Source of the DNA: Anaerolineales bacterium UBA6055
GTDB taxonomy: Bacteria; Chloroflexota; Anaerolineae; Aggregatilineales; Phototrophicaceae
Direction: 5' to 3'
DNA: 64,000 nucleotides
NCBI GenBank assembly: GCA_002428985.1
Contig: DIYL01000029.1
Location: 62,001-126,000, forward strand
Translations under genes and position numbers: made by a program
The notes under the pieces: generated by a model
Told to the model about the DNA's origin: nothing
The model's database searches: none
The model's input: the letters and a program-made list of their open reading frames with translations, nothing else
In this document: piece by piece, positions 51,620 to 59,928 of the stretch
Layout: each line of letters begins with the position of its first letter
Numbering within the stretch: the stretch's first letter is position 1

Positions 51620-53863
51620 ATGACTTGGAAAACAATATTAGGCGATAAAATCCCAGAGGATATGGGACGCGAAATTGATACATTTGAAGCACAAATTGAA
51701 CTTCGCAAACAAAATAAAGTTGATGAAAAAGTTTTTGCAGAATCACGCTTACGTAAAGGGGCATATGGCCAACGCTATGACAACGGGCAAAGACACGACG
51801 GTGTGCGCACACGTGAGTTAGACTTCCCATCCGGCGATTTGGTCAAAGGACCCGATACAATCTGGGATGCCCCTGGCATGCAACGGATCAAAATTCCGTA
51901 TGGTGGCATGACTGCTGAACAGTTAGAAGTACTGTCTGAACTTGCCGATGAATATGCTGATGGTATTTTGCACATTACCACCCGTCAGGATATTCAATTG
52001 CATTATGTGCACATTGAGGACACGCCCGACTTGATGCGACGGCTAGCAGCTGTAGGAATTACGACACAAGAAGCTTGCGGTAATTCTGTGCGTAACATCA
52101 CAGCTTGTACCTTAGCAGGTGTTTGCCATGATGAAACATTTGACGTAAGTCCATATGCAGATGCTATGACCCAATTTTTGTTGGGGCATGATGATGTACA
52201 AGATTTTGGACGTAAGTTTAAAGTGGCGTTTTCAGGATGTGAAGGACATGCGTGTGGGCTTGTTAAAATGCACGATCTAGGGCTACTCGCACAAACTCGT
52301 AAAGTAGATGGAAAAACAAAACGTGGGTTCATGGTGTTTGTCGGTGGTGGCCTCGGCACAGTACCGCATCAAGCTAAAGTGCTAGCAGATTTTGTCAGCG
52401 AAGAACAACTCCTGCCTCTAACACAAGCTATTGCAAGAGTATTTGCACGTCTTGGTGAGAAAAAGAATCGTAATCGTGCTCGCTTGAAATTCCTCGTAGC
52501 AAAAATCGGCATCGATGAATTTCGCCGTTTGGTACAAGAAGAACTAGAAGTTGTCCCGCATGATGATCGTCACACAGCTTATCTGGATAACGTTGATAAT
52601 TTTGAATATGTGCCAGCGAAAGCAGGTATGGCATTAAATGGTGAGCCGATTCCCGAAGGGTTTAATGATTGGTATGCGACAAGTAATTACAAACAAGTCC
52701 AACCCGGATATAGCACAATTACACTCAATACACCGCTTGGTGACATCTCAGCACAACAAGGATTCCAATTAGCAGACATCGCTCGCAAATATGTGGGGGA
52801 CAATATCCGATTATCGGTTGAGCAAAATATTGTTCTACGATGGGTGGCTGATGCAGATCTTCCAGCAATTTACAATGAGCTTAAACAAATTGGGCTCGGT
52901 GAAGCTGGAACAGGTACAATTGTTGATATTACATCCTGCCCCGGAACAGACACCTGTAAGCTAGGTATTGCTTCATCACGCGGTCTAACCAGTGAATTAC
53001 GCACTCGACTCATCGAAAAAATTAATCTGCTACCAGAAGCTGTCCTCGAACTCAAAATTAAAGTGAGTGGCTGCTTTAATTCTTGCGGTCAACATCATGT
53101 TGCGGATATTGGGTTCTTCGGTAATAGCCGAAGGTCTGGAAACCATAAAATGCCACATTTCCAAGTTGTTTTGGGTGGTCAATGGCATGAAAACGCAGGA
53201 AGTTATGGACTCGCTGTTGGCGCAGTTCCAGCCAAACGCGTCCCTGATGTATTGGAAGCGTTAACCAACCGTTATGTCGATGAACGTGACGAAAATCAAA
53301 ATTTCCAATCATGGATCAAAGACTTAGGTCGTAAAGAGATCAAAGCGATGCTCACACCGTTTATGGAGCTGACATCATATAATGAAAAGCCCGACTACTT
53401 TTCAGATTGGGGGGATTCACGCGTCTACACAATTGATGACATCGGCATTGGCGAATGTGCAGGTGAAGTTGTTTCACTCTTCTCTATGGAAATTGCCAAG
53501 GCAGAATCAACCCACTTTGAAGCATTATTGGCATTGGATGAAGGTAACTATAGCCGTGCAGATGAACAAGCTTATAAGGCGATGGTCTTAGCGGCACGTG
53601 CATTAGTGCGTACAAAATTCCTAGATGTCGGTGATGACTATGACAACATCGTGAACGAATTCCGTACACGTTTTTATGACACACAGTTGGTTTACGACAA
53701 ATTCGCTAAAGGTAAATTTGCCCGCTATCTGCTCAATCGTCATACAACACCGCCACAAAAAACCAGCGAAGACTTCGCGCATCAAATTATTGATGAAGCC
53801 CAACTATTTATCGAAAATATTCATAGTGCCGAACAACGCATCAATGGCGTAATTGTTGGCTAA
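51620..53863 (+). CDS. Ferredoxin-type sulfite (or nitrite) reductase with C-terminal helical extension
   Basis: 747 residues. A siroheme-[4Fe-4S] reductase with two sirA-type repeats; cluster ligands are SCPGTDTC and SGCFNSCGQ (C-X5-C and C-X3-C, about residues 443 and 487). The neighbourhood (cysH, siroheme genes) makes sulfite the likely substrate, six-electron reduction to sulfide. The last about 140 residues (ALLALDEGNYSRADEQAYKAM...YDKFAKGKFARYLL) form a HEPN-like helical domain not needed for the core reaction. AGAGGCA ribosome binding site. Confidence 0.9.
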   Translation: MTWKTILGDKIPEDMGREIDTFEAQIELRKQNKVDEKVFAESRLRKGAYGQRYDNGQRHDGVRTRELDFPSGDLVKGPDTIWDAPGMQRIKIPYGGMTAEQLEVLSELADEYADGILHITTRQDIQLHYVHIEDTPDLMRRLAAVGITTQEACGNSVRNITACTLAGVCHDETFDVSPYADAMTQFLLGHDDVQDFGRKFKVAFSGCEGHACGLVKMHDLGLLAQTRKVDGKTKRGFMVFVGGGLGTVPHQAKVLADFVSEEQLLPLTQAIARVFARLGEKKNRNRARLKFLVAKIGIDEFRRLVQEELEVVPHDDRHTAYLDNVDNFEYVPAKAGMALNGEPIPEGFNDWYATSNYKQVQPGYSTITLNTPLGDISAQQGFQLADIARKYVGDNIRLSVEQNIVLRWVADADLPAIYNELKQIGLGEAGTGTIVDITSCPGTDTCKLGIASSRGLTSELRTRLIEKINLLPEAVLELKIKVSGCFNSCGQHHVADIGFFGNSRRSGNHKMPHFQVVLGGQWHENAGSYGLAVGAVPAKRVPDVLEALTNRYVDERDENQNFQSWIKDLGRKEIKAMLTPFMELTSYNEKPDYFSDWGDSRVYTIDDIGIGECAGEVVSLFSMEIAKAESTHFEALLALDEGNYSRADEQAYKAMVLAARALVRTKFLDVGDDYDNIVNEFRTRFYDTQLVYDKFAKGKFARYLLNRHTTPPQKTSEDFAHQIIDEAQLFIENIHSAEQRINGVIVG

Positions 53864-53883
53864 GGTTGAGGAGCGAGAACAAA

Positions 53884-54468
53884 ATGAGCACTGTACCCAA
53901 ACGAATTGCAGTTAAATTCAATTTAGTGAATGAACCCCAGATTCAACCGAAAGATGTTGTGCCTATCTTCCAACGGTGGATACAAGAACATGCAGTTGAT
54001 GGGCTCTTAATTGACGTGATTGATTATAAACATGTCCAAGACGGCCCAGGCATCATCTTAATTGCTGATGAAGGCGATTATGCCTACGACCTTGGCGACG
54101 GGCGAGTTGGGCTAAAGTATACTCGCAAGCGGGCATTACCCGATACATTGACAGAAGCCGTTTCCCAATCGATAGCATTGGCAACTCGAGCAGCAGAGCG
54201 ACTCGAAGATGAAGCGGAACTTGGTAATTTGGAATTTGATCTGACAAGTGGTCAACTTTATGTGATTGACCGCCAGCACTACCCGAACACACAAGCTTCA
54301 TTTGACGCTATCCAAGCAGACATCCAAGTTGTGTTGAATGGTTGGTTTGGTGATTCAGTTCAGGTTGATTACGTGAATCAAGATCAACGGCAGGTATTGA
54401 AGATAGCATTCCACCTTGAGGCATCCCATGAGTTAAACCAGTCAAGTGAAAACCATTTACGCGTTTAG
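53884..54468 (+). CDS. Uncharacterised protein of the sulfite-reductase operon
   Basis: 194 residues, soluble, acidic, no signal peptide or membrane segment. Not recognised. Notable parts are VPIFQRWIQEHAVDGLLIDVIDYKHVQDGPGIILIADEGDYAYDLGDGRVGLKYTRKR and a helical stretch with AVSQSIALATRAAERLEDE. Start at the ATG 10 bases after GAGGAG; an upstream in-frame TTG has no binding site. Its place as last gene, 20 bases after the sulfite reductase and before a strong hairpin, suggests a role in siroheme or sulfite metabolism. Confidence 0.75.
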   Translation: MSTVPKRIAVKFNLVNEPQIQPKDVVPIFQRWIQEHAVDGLLIDVIDYKHVQDGPGIILIADEGDYAYDLGDGRVGLKYTRKRALPDTLTEAVSQSIALATRAAERLEDEAELGNLEFDLTSGQLYVIDRQHYPNTQASFDAIQADIQVVLNGWFGDSVQVDYVNQDQRQVLKIAFHLEASHELNQSSENHLRV

Positions 54469-54480
54469 CTTGATCAGTCC

Positions 54481-54532
54481 AAGTTTATTCGCTCAAGTAA
54501 CCATATACAATTGCGCTTGAGCGAATAAACTT
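54481..54532. terminator. 17-bp perfect stem-loop closing the sulfur operon
   Basis: AAGTTTATTCGCTCAAG (54481-54497) and CTTGAGCGAATAAACTT (54516-54532) are perfectly complementary over 17 bases around an 18-base loop. It stands 12 bases after the last stop codon. No T tract follows; it may be a terminator, an RNA-stabilising end or a small palindromic repeat. Confidence 0.6.
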
Positions 54533-54657
54533 CGCTGTATTAAAACAACAACATCATAGGCATCTTTGCAAATCTGGTTAGGAGTCAGTTGCCGAAATGT
54601 AAGGATTTAGGCATAATCCAGACATAGACATAACTGATATGCAAGGATCATCGCAGG

Positions 54658-57600
54658 ATGCAGAATCTACCGCCTGACCTATTACCACGTTTGACGCAAT
54701 TGTTGATGCCTCATCTAAACGAAGAAGAACGCGATGCATGGTTGACGCAGGCATTTTATCTGACTGAATCCCGTTTGTATCATCAGATAGACATGAGTGG
54801 AAGTTCGATTGTCTTTACGACAAAATGCTTAAAGACGCTATTCAAATTTGAATGTTTACCATCAGGAATCCATTCGGTATCTGCATTGTTAGGGGCGATC
54901 AAACTGGGTGTCGGGGCAGGACAACAAGCAGAATTTGATAGTCTTATGAAGGTGGTCGATACATTGTGTCAACCTGAAAAAGCCGAACCTGAACACTCAG
55001 ACCCATTACCACCTGTACAGCAAGAACCACAGACGGTGCAAACACCTCGCACTGAACGCACACCCACATTATTTATCAGTTATTCAAGTGCTGACCGTGA
55101 TTCTGCAATGAAACTTGTCGCAGATTTGCAGAAAGCAGGACATGCGTGCTGGATCGACAATAGCAAAATCAAAGGTGGTGATGAGTGGATTCGTTCGATT
55201 GGGGAAGGATTAACCAACTCATATGCTATGATCACACTGGTGAGTGAGAAAGCCAATAAGAGCCGTTGGGTTGAACGTGAATTCATCTGGGCAGATAACA
55301 ATAAACGCCCGATATTCCCTGTGTGGTTAGAAGATTGTGTGTTGCCGTGGTACATGGGGAACTTACAAGGAACGCCCCTCTATGATGATTATGATGCCAA
55401 CCTACAGGATTTACTGGCGAGTTTACCTAGACCTGTCATTGCACAGCCTGACGATGAGCCAATTGTCTTAACTGAACGGGTTGTCAATCCACGTGAATTA
55501 GAGCTTGAATATCTTAATCGGGTGTTGCTGGAACATAATGTCTGGCAAGCTGTGTATACGCCAATGGCAGGTGTTGCGACGATTCGTCAACAGCCAAATA
55601 AAAAGACCATTAAACGGGCTACCGCTGGCATCACACCGATTTATAGCTTACGCGACAAAATGCGCGATGAAGTCACACCCGAAGCTCCAACACGCCAAAA
55701 AGAATTTAGCGACATCACCGAAGCTGTAAACGAGGTCAAGCAGTTAGTGGTATTAGGTGATCCCGGTGCTGGCAAGACCACAACTTTATGGAAACTTGCC
55801 GCCGATTATGCTCAACTCGCCGTTGATGATCCTAAGCGACCCTTGCCAGTATTCTTGCGTTTGGGTGGATTGGATTACGGCACGACAGTACAAGAGGCAA
55901 TTCAGGCGCAATTAGGTGATATTTCGTTAGACCGCTTGCTAGAAGAAAAACGAGTCGCTATGTTGATTGATGGCTTGAACGAACTCCCCGATGATGGCGG
56001 GCAAGCGGATAAAATCGAAGAATTGCGTGAGCTAGTCAAACAAGCGCAGGATGATGATCACATCGTCGTTGTGACCTGCCGTGAATTAGATTACATCCCC
56101 GATGTAGACCTCAACATCCAAGAACAAGTCAACATCACACCACTTGACCCCAACCGTATCCGTGAATTTTGCCATCGTCACTTGCCTGATGATGGCGAAA
56201 CGCTATTTTGGGCGTTATCGGGTGGTGAAACTGTGCGTCAGACATGGCATAAATGGATGAAAGCAGGCGCGACCTTCGATTTATTCTGGCAGGCGGACAG
56301 CATACCCCGCGAAAATCCTGATGTATATACATATACCCGAGGAGAAGATGATCAGATTTGGAAAGATGCTTTAAGCAACCGAACTATGCTTCAACTGGCA
56401 CGCAATCCCTACATGCTATTCATGATGACCGAAGTCTTTGCCGAAAATGAAGGCGAACTGCCACCCAATCGTGGCAAGCTCTTTGATCTATTCACCGATT
56501 ATTTACTCCAAGAGCGTGAAGGATTACCAGAAACCGAATCCGATGCACTACAAAACAAGTTAGCCGAATATGCCTACACCATGCAGGTGCAAGGGCTTGG
56601 TACGATTACAGGCAAAGATATTGCTCGCCAACACTTGAGCGATGAGCAATTGTATCAGGCGGTGAGCGCAAATTTGCTTGAAGATCGGGGTGATGTGCGC
56701 TTTACGCATCAATTGCTACAGGAATATTTTGCGGCGCGACGCTTAGATGTGGAACGGCAAAATGGCTTATCTGCGGGTGAACTGTGGTCTGCGGATGATT
56801 GGTGGATACCCAATGATTGGAATGAAACGGCAATATTGCTAACGGGCTTGTACAACGATGATGCAACTGAGATTATCTTATGGCTTGCTGATGCCAATCC
56901 CGCATTGACAGCACGCTGCATCAACGAAAGTGGTGCAAATGTCCCAGACGCAACTCTGTTAAGATTACGTGATAAGTGGTTGTCAAGGTTAACCAACTTG
57001 AATAGTGAACCTAAGTCAAGAGACATTGTTGGAAGAGTGTTATCAGTTGCTTTATCTACAGGTGAACCATTAGATATTCGTCCTGGTATAAATGTTAACC
57101 AAGACGGATTGCCCGACTTCATGTGGTGTGATATCCCTGAGAGTGTATTTATTATGGGGAGTAACTTAGATAATGACTCTGAAGCACATGTAGATGAAAC
57201 GCCTCAACATAATAAAGATATTTCAGGTTTTTATATGTCGAAATACCTCGTAACTAATGCTCAGTATCGCACATTTGTTACCGCAAAAGGTTATGATCAT
57301 AGGGCATATTGGACTGACTCAGGTTGGGATCAGCGAATCACTGAAAATTGGACAGTACCTCGTTACTGGCATGATTCAACTTTTAATCTTTCGAATCAGC
57401 CCGTTGTCGGAGTGTCATGGTACGAAGCGGTAGCCTATACTAATTGGTTAAATGAAATTATGTTACAAGAGCTAATTCAAAAACTATCACTTCAGGGTAA
57501 ATGGAAAATTCGATTAGCAAGAGAATCCGAATGGGAGAAAGCAGCGAAAGGACCGAATATGTTGATTTATCCATATGGTAATGATTTTAACCCAAACAAG

Positions 57601-57912
57601 GCCAATGTTAGTCATACAGGAATCGGTCGCCCCTCAGTAGTGGGTCTGTTTACACACGGTGCTTCATCCTATGGTTTGCTAGATTTGAGTGGAAACGTAT
57701 GGGAATGGTGCTTGACCAAATGGCGGAGTAACTATGAGCAACCTGAAGATAATGTTGTTGATGGCATTTCTAGACGTGTAATACGTGGTGGCGCATTCTA
57801 CCATGATCCACAATTTTCTCGATCGGCACATCGCTCATATAACGATCCGGTCGTCAGAAACATCCATTATGGTTTTCGTATCGTGTTATCTTCTCATGAC
57901 ACAACGATTTAA
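54658..57912 (+). CDS. TIR-NACHT-FGE STAND protein
   Basis: 1084 residues. Order: a helical N-terminal effector-associated-like domain (about 1-105), a TIR domain (about 136-250; PTLFISYSSADRDSAMKLVADLQ, CWIDNSKIKGGDEW, and SRWVEREF with the putative catalytic Glu about 205), a NACHT NTPase with GDPGAGKTT (about 367) and Walker B VAMLIDGLNEL (about 435), FTHQLLQEYFAARR, and a C-terminal FGE-like lectin-fold domain (about 818-1080). TIR domains of this kind cleave NAD+ in defence systems. It is a paralogue of the split kinase-NACHT-FGE protein on the other side of the sulfur operon, with a different effector. ATG behind AAGGA. Confidence 0.9.
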   Translation: MQNLPPDLLPRLTQLLMPHLNEEERDAWLTQAFYLTESRLYHQIDMSGSSIVFTTKCLKTLFKFECLPSGIHSVSALLGAIKLGVGAGQQAEFDSLMKVVDTLCQPEKAEPEHSDPLPPVQQEPQTVQTPRTERTPTLFISYSSADRDSAMKLVADLQKAGHACWIDNSKIKGGDEWIRSIGEGLTNSYAMITLVSEKANKSRWVEREFIWADNNKRPIFPVWLEDCVLPWYMGNLQGTPLYDDYDANLQDLLASLPRPVIAQPDDEPIVLTERVVNPRELELEYLNRVLLEHNVWQAVYTPMAGVATIRQQPNKKTIKRATAGITPIYSLRDKMRDEVTPEAPTRQKEFSDITEAVNEVKQLVVLGDPGAGKTTTLWKLAADYAQLAVDDPKRPLPVFLRLGGLDYGTTVQEAIQAQLGDISLDRLLEEKRVAMLIDGLNELPDDGGQADKIEELRELVKQAQDDDHIVVVTCRELDYIPDVDLNIQEQVNITPLDPNRIREFCHRHLPDDGETLFWALSGGETVRQTWHKWMKAGATFDLFWQADSIPRENPDVYTYTRGEDDQIWKDALSNRTMLQLARNPYMLFMMTEVFAENEGELPPNRGKLFDLFTDYLLQEREGLPETESDALQNKLAEYAYTMQVQGLGTITGKDIARQHLSDEQLYQAVSANLLEDRGDVRFTHQLLQEYFAARRLDVERQNGLSAGELWSADDWWIPNDWNETAILLTGLYNDDATEIILWLADANPALTARCINESGANVPDATLLRLRDKWLSRLTNLNSEPKSRDIVGRVLSVALSTGEPLDIRPGINVNQDGLPDFMWCDIPESVFIMGSNLDNDSEAHVDETPQHNKDISGFYMSKYLVTNAQYRTFVTAKGYDHRAYWTDSGWDQRITENWTVPRYWHDSTFNLSNQPVVGVSWYEAVAYTNWLNEIMLQELIQKLSLQGKWKIRLARESEWEKAAKGPNMLIYPYGNDFNPNKANVSHTGIGRPSVVGLFTHGASSYGLLDLSGNVWEWCLTKWRSNYEQPEDNVVDGISRRVIRGGAFYHDPQFSRSAHRSYNDPVVRNIHYGFRIVLSSHDTTI

Positions 57913-57939
57913 AACCACATCGCGAATCAAGTGCGTGTA

Positions 57940-57957
57940 AGCCCAATGAATTGGGCT
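57940..57957. repeat. Hairpin after the TIR-NACHT gene
   Basis: AGCCCAA-TGAA-TTGGGCT, a perfect 7-bp stem 28 bases after the stop codon. No T tract; weak terminator at best. Confidence 0.45.
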
Positions 57958-58053
57958 AATATTGGCCGATTACAAATGGCAACACCATAAACACTATCAC
58001 GAAGTTTGTGCCATTCGTGGTTATGGGTGGGCGTTGTCATATAATGATCTTCA

Positions 58054-58500
58054 TTAGATTCGGAATGGATAGCTGTCAAATTGTTCGAGTGTTAGATTGG
58101 CAAAGTTGTTTGTGTAGAAACTGAGTGCCAGCCGAACAAAAATTACAATGGTAAAGGCGGCAAATCCGATACTGTAGTCAATTGTTGTGAGAAACGGGAG
58201 CAAGAATACCCAGAAGACGGCATTGTATGCCAACCTTATTAAAGCCAGTGGATGCGCATACCCCTGTTTGACCGATTCATAAGTCGCCGAGTTTTTTTGA
58301 AGCCACGCGAACCGCGTTGCTGTATGAAGCTCGATGATGATTCAGAACAACGCACCGAAAATCGCCAGACCCATCAACCCCTCTCGTTCCAGCCAAAATG
58401 CTGTCGAGAATGCGAGGATTACATAGATGAGCGTCGGTAGTCCTAACCCGACCGACAATATATTATTCCATCGTACTGTCAGAAATTTTTCCTTCGTCAT
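58054..58500 (-). pseudogene. Small membrane-protein gene interrupted by an in-frame TGA
   Basis: Read from ATG at 58500 (AAGGA 9 bases upstream) to TAA, the frame codes for 148 codons with four hydrophobic segments (SVGLGLPTLIYVILAFSTAFW, MGLAIFGALF-III, LAYNAVFWVFLLPF, FAAFTIVIFVRLALSF). Codon 53 is TGA (58342-58344). The sequence on both sides is in one frame and looks like one protein, so either a Trp or Arg codon mutated to TGA or the stop is read through. Family unknown. The gene is missing if only uninterrupted frames are considered. Confidence 0.6.
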
Positions 58501-58587
58501 AGTCTTTCATCCTTATCCGTGTGTATTTTGCGTCAACGCCCCCAATTTTGTAGAGCGACTGTCTATAACCCCTTCATAACGACTCAA

Positions 58588-58830
58588 CTAAACAGCATTC
58601 ACTGAGATTAGCGGCAGTCCCAAATTACGGACACGCCTCAGCACACCATACAATTCCGCTTGATCAACTATCTTGCCGATTAACAGTGTGTTGCCGTTAT
58701 CTTCGTGTGTGATAGTCAATCCTTCAAACCAGTTCGACCACTGGTCACTCAGATGCCCTCTAACTCTGATCTCGTAGACCAGAGTTTCAGAGGAGGTACT
58801 TTGCAGCTTTGATTGCTCAGACATTGTCAT
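58588..58830 (-). CDS. Small conserved protein of unknown function
   Basis: 80 residues with the core YEIRVRGHLSDQWSNWFEGLTITHEDNGNTLLIGKIVDQAELYGVLRRVRNLGLPLISV. Short proteins with this pattern are common in actinobacteria and Chloroflexota next to quinone-oxidoreductase-like genes, as here (12 bases after it). No biochemical function is known to me. It looks like a single alpha-beta domain that could form dimers. Confidence 0.75.
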   Translation of the reverse strand: MTMSEQSKLQSTSSETLVYEIRVRGHLSDQWSNWFEGLTITHEDNGNTLLIGKIVDQAELYGVLRRVRNLGLPLISVNAV

Positions 58831-58842
58831 GCGCCTATCGGG

Positions 58843-59781
58843 TTATTTAGCGATGGTCACGATCACATTACCACGCTTGTGTCCTGTTTCGACATACTTA
58901 TGCGCCTCGACCATCTCGTCAAGTGAGTAACAACGGTCAATGATCGGTTTCAAGACACCCTGCTCTGCTAGTTCTTTCACCCGCAAGAACTTGTCACGAT
59001 CCGTTGTTGGCGTACCTTTATCCACTGAGAGATATTGCCCATTAGCTGTAAGAGCAGTTTTGCTAGCCTCTTTCAGTGGTGATGTTTTCGAATTTCCAAC
59101 CGCATCTAGCACCCAATCGTAATGCTCCAATTGCGCAATAGCATCATCAGTGGTGTAGTCAATCACTTTATCCGCCCCAAGCGACGTCACCATATCGAAA
59201 TTGCGACTGCTACACACGGCGGTCACCTCAGCTCCAGCGTGTTTGGCAAGCTGAATCGCCATCGTACCAATACTGCCAGATGCACCGTAGATCAACACCT
59301 TTTGTCCCGATTGTATGATCGCTTTTTCCATGACATGCATCGCCAGCAATGTACCGTAGGGAATAGCGGTTGCTTCTTCGAATGTGAGGTTGTCCGGCTT
59401 ATGTGCGATATTCCAGTCCTCTGGCAAGCACATATATTCGCCATAAAATCCCCAGCGCATCTGCGACATAGACTTGGAACCGTAGGCGAACACACTATCA
59501 CCAGGTTTGAAGGTCGTTACATCCTTACCAACAGACTCCACGACTCCCGCCCCAACCATACCGAGAATCGGATTACGTGGCTTACCAAATCCCATCGCCA
59601 TCTGTATAATAACCTTGAACATGAGATTAGCATCTAGTGCTCGCATGAGAACATCGCTGGCAGTGACCGAGGTCGCCTGCATCTTAATCAGAACTTCGTT
59701 GTCTTTTGGTGCAGGTTTCGGTACATCTTGTAGTTCGAGATAATCCGCAGAGCCATATTTTGTACAGATAATCGCTTTCAT
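58843..59781 (-). CDS. Zinc-independent MDR oxidoreductase (quinone oxidoreductase-like)
   Basis: 312 residues. A medium-chain dehydrogenase/reductase with MKAIICTKYGSADYLELQDVPKPAPKDNEVLIKM, the nucleotide motif QKVLIYGASGSIGTMAIQLAKHAGAEVTAV and HKRGNVIVTI at the end. The structural zinc cysteines are absent, so it belongs to the NADPH:quinone or enoyl-reductase type. Start at the ATG behind AGAGG; the frame is open 20 codons further upstream without homology. Likely co-transcribed with the small protein downstream. Confidence 0.88.
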   Translation of the reverse strand: MKAIICTKYGSADYLELQDVPKPAPKDNEVLIKMQATSVTASDVLMRALDANLMFKVIIQMAMGFGKPRNPILGMVGAGVVESVGKDVTTFKPGDSVFAYGSKSMSQMRWGFYGEYMCLPEDWNIAHKPDNLTFEEATAIPYGTLLAMHVMEKAIIQSGQKVLIYGASGSIGTMAIQLAKHAGAEVTAVCSSRNFDMVTSLGADKVIDYTTDDAIAQLEHYDWVLDAVGNSKTSPLKEASKTALTANGQYLSVDKGTPTTDRDKFLRVKELAEQGVLKPIIDRCYSLDEMVEAHKYVETGHKRGNVIVTIAK

Positions 59782-59928
59782 GGTTTGATTCCTCTTTTTA
59801 TTCAGTGATCTATGATTCGGTGTGTTGTACGTTATGATCACAGAATACTCCTAACACGAAGGGTATGTCATACCTCGAAAGAGTTATTCAGGGGATTATT
59901 CTTAGAGTAAGGGAGTAGTAGACGATCC

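Noticed and set aside
58252..58440. 62-residue forward frame rich in Arg and Cys
   Set aside because: It is the antisense of the interrupted membrane-protein gene, has no ribosome binding site and an unnatural composition.
43640..58500. TGA reassigned to Trp as explanation of the two interrupted genes
   Set aside because: Several intact genes in the window (for example those ending at 7043 and 13375) use TGA as their natural stop.
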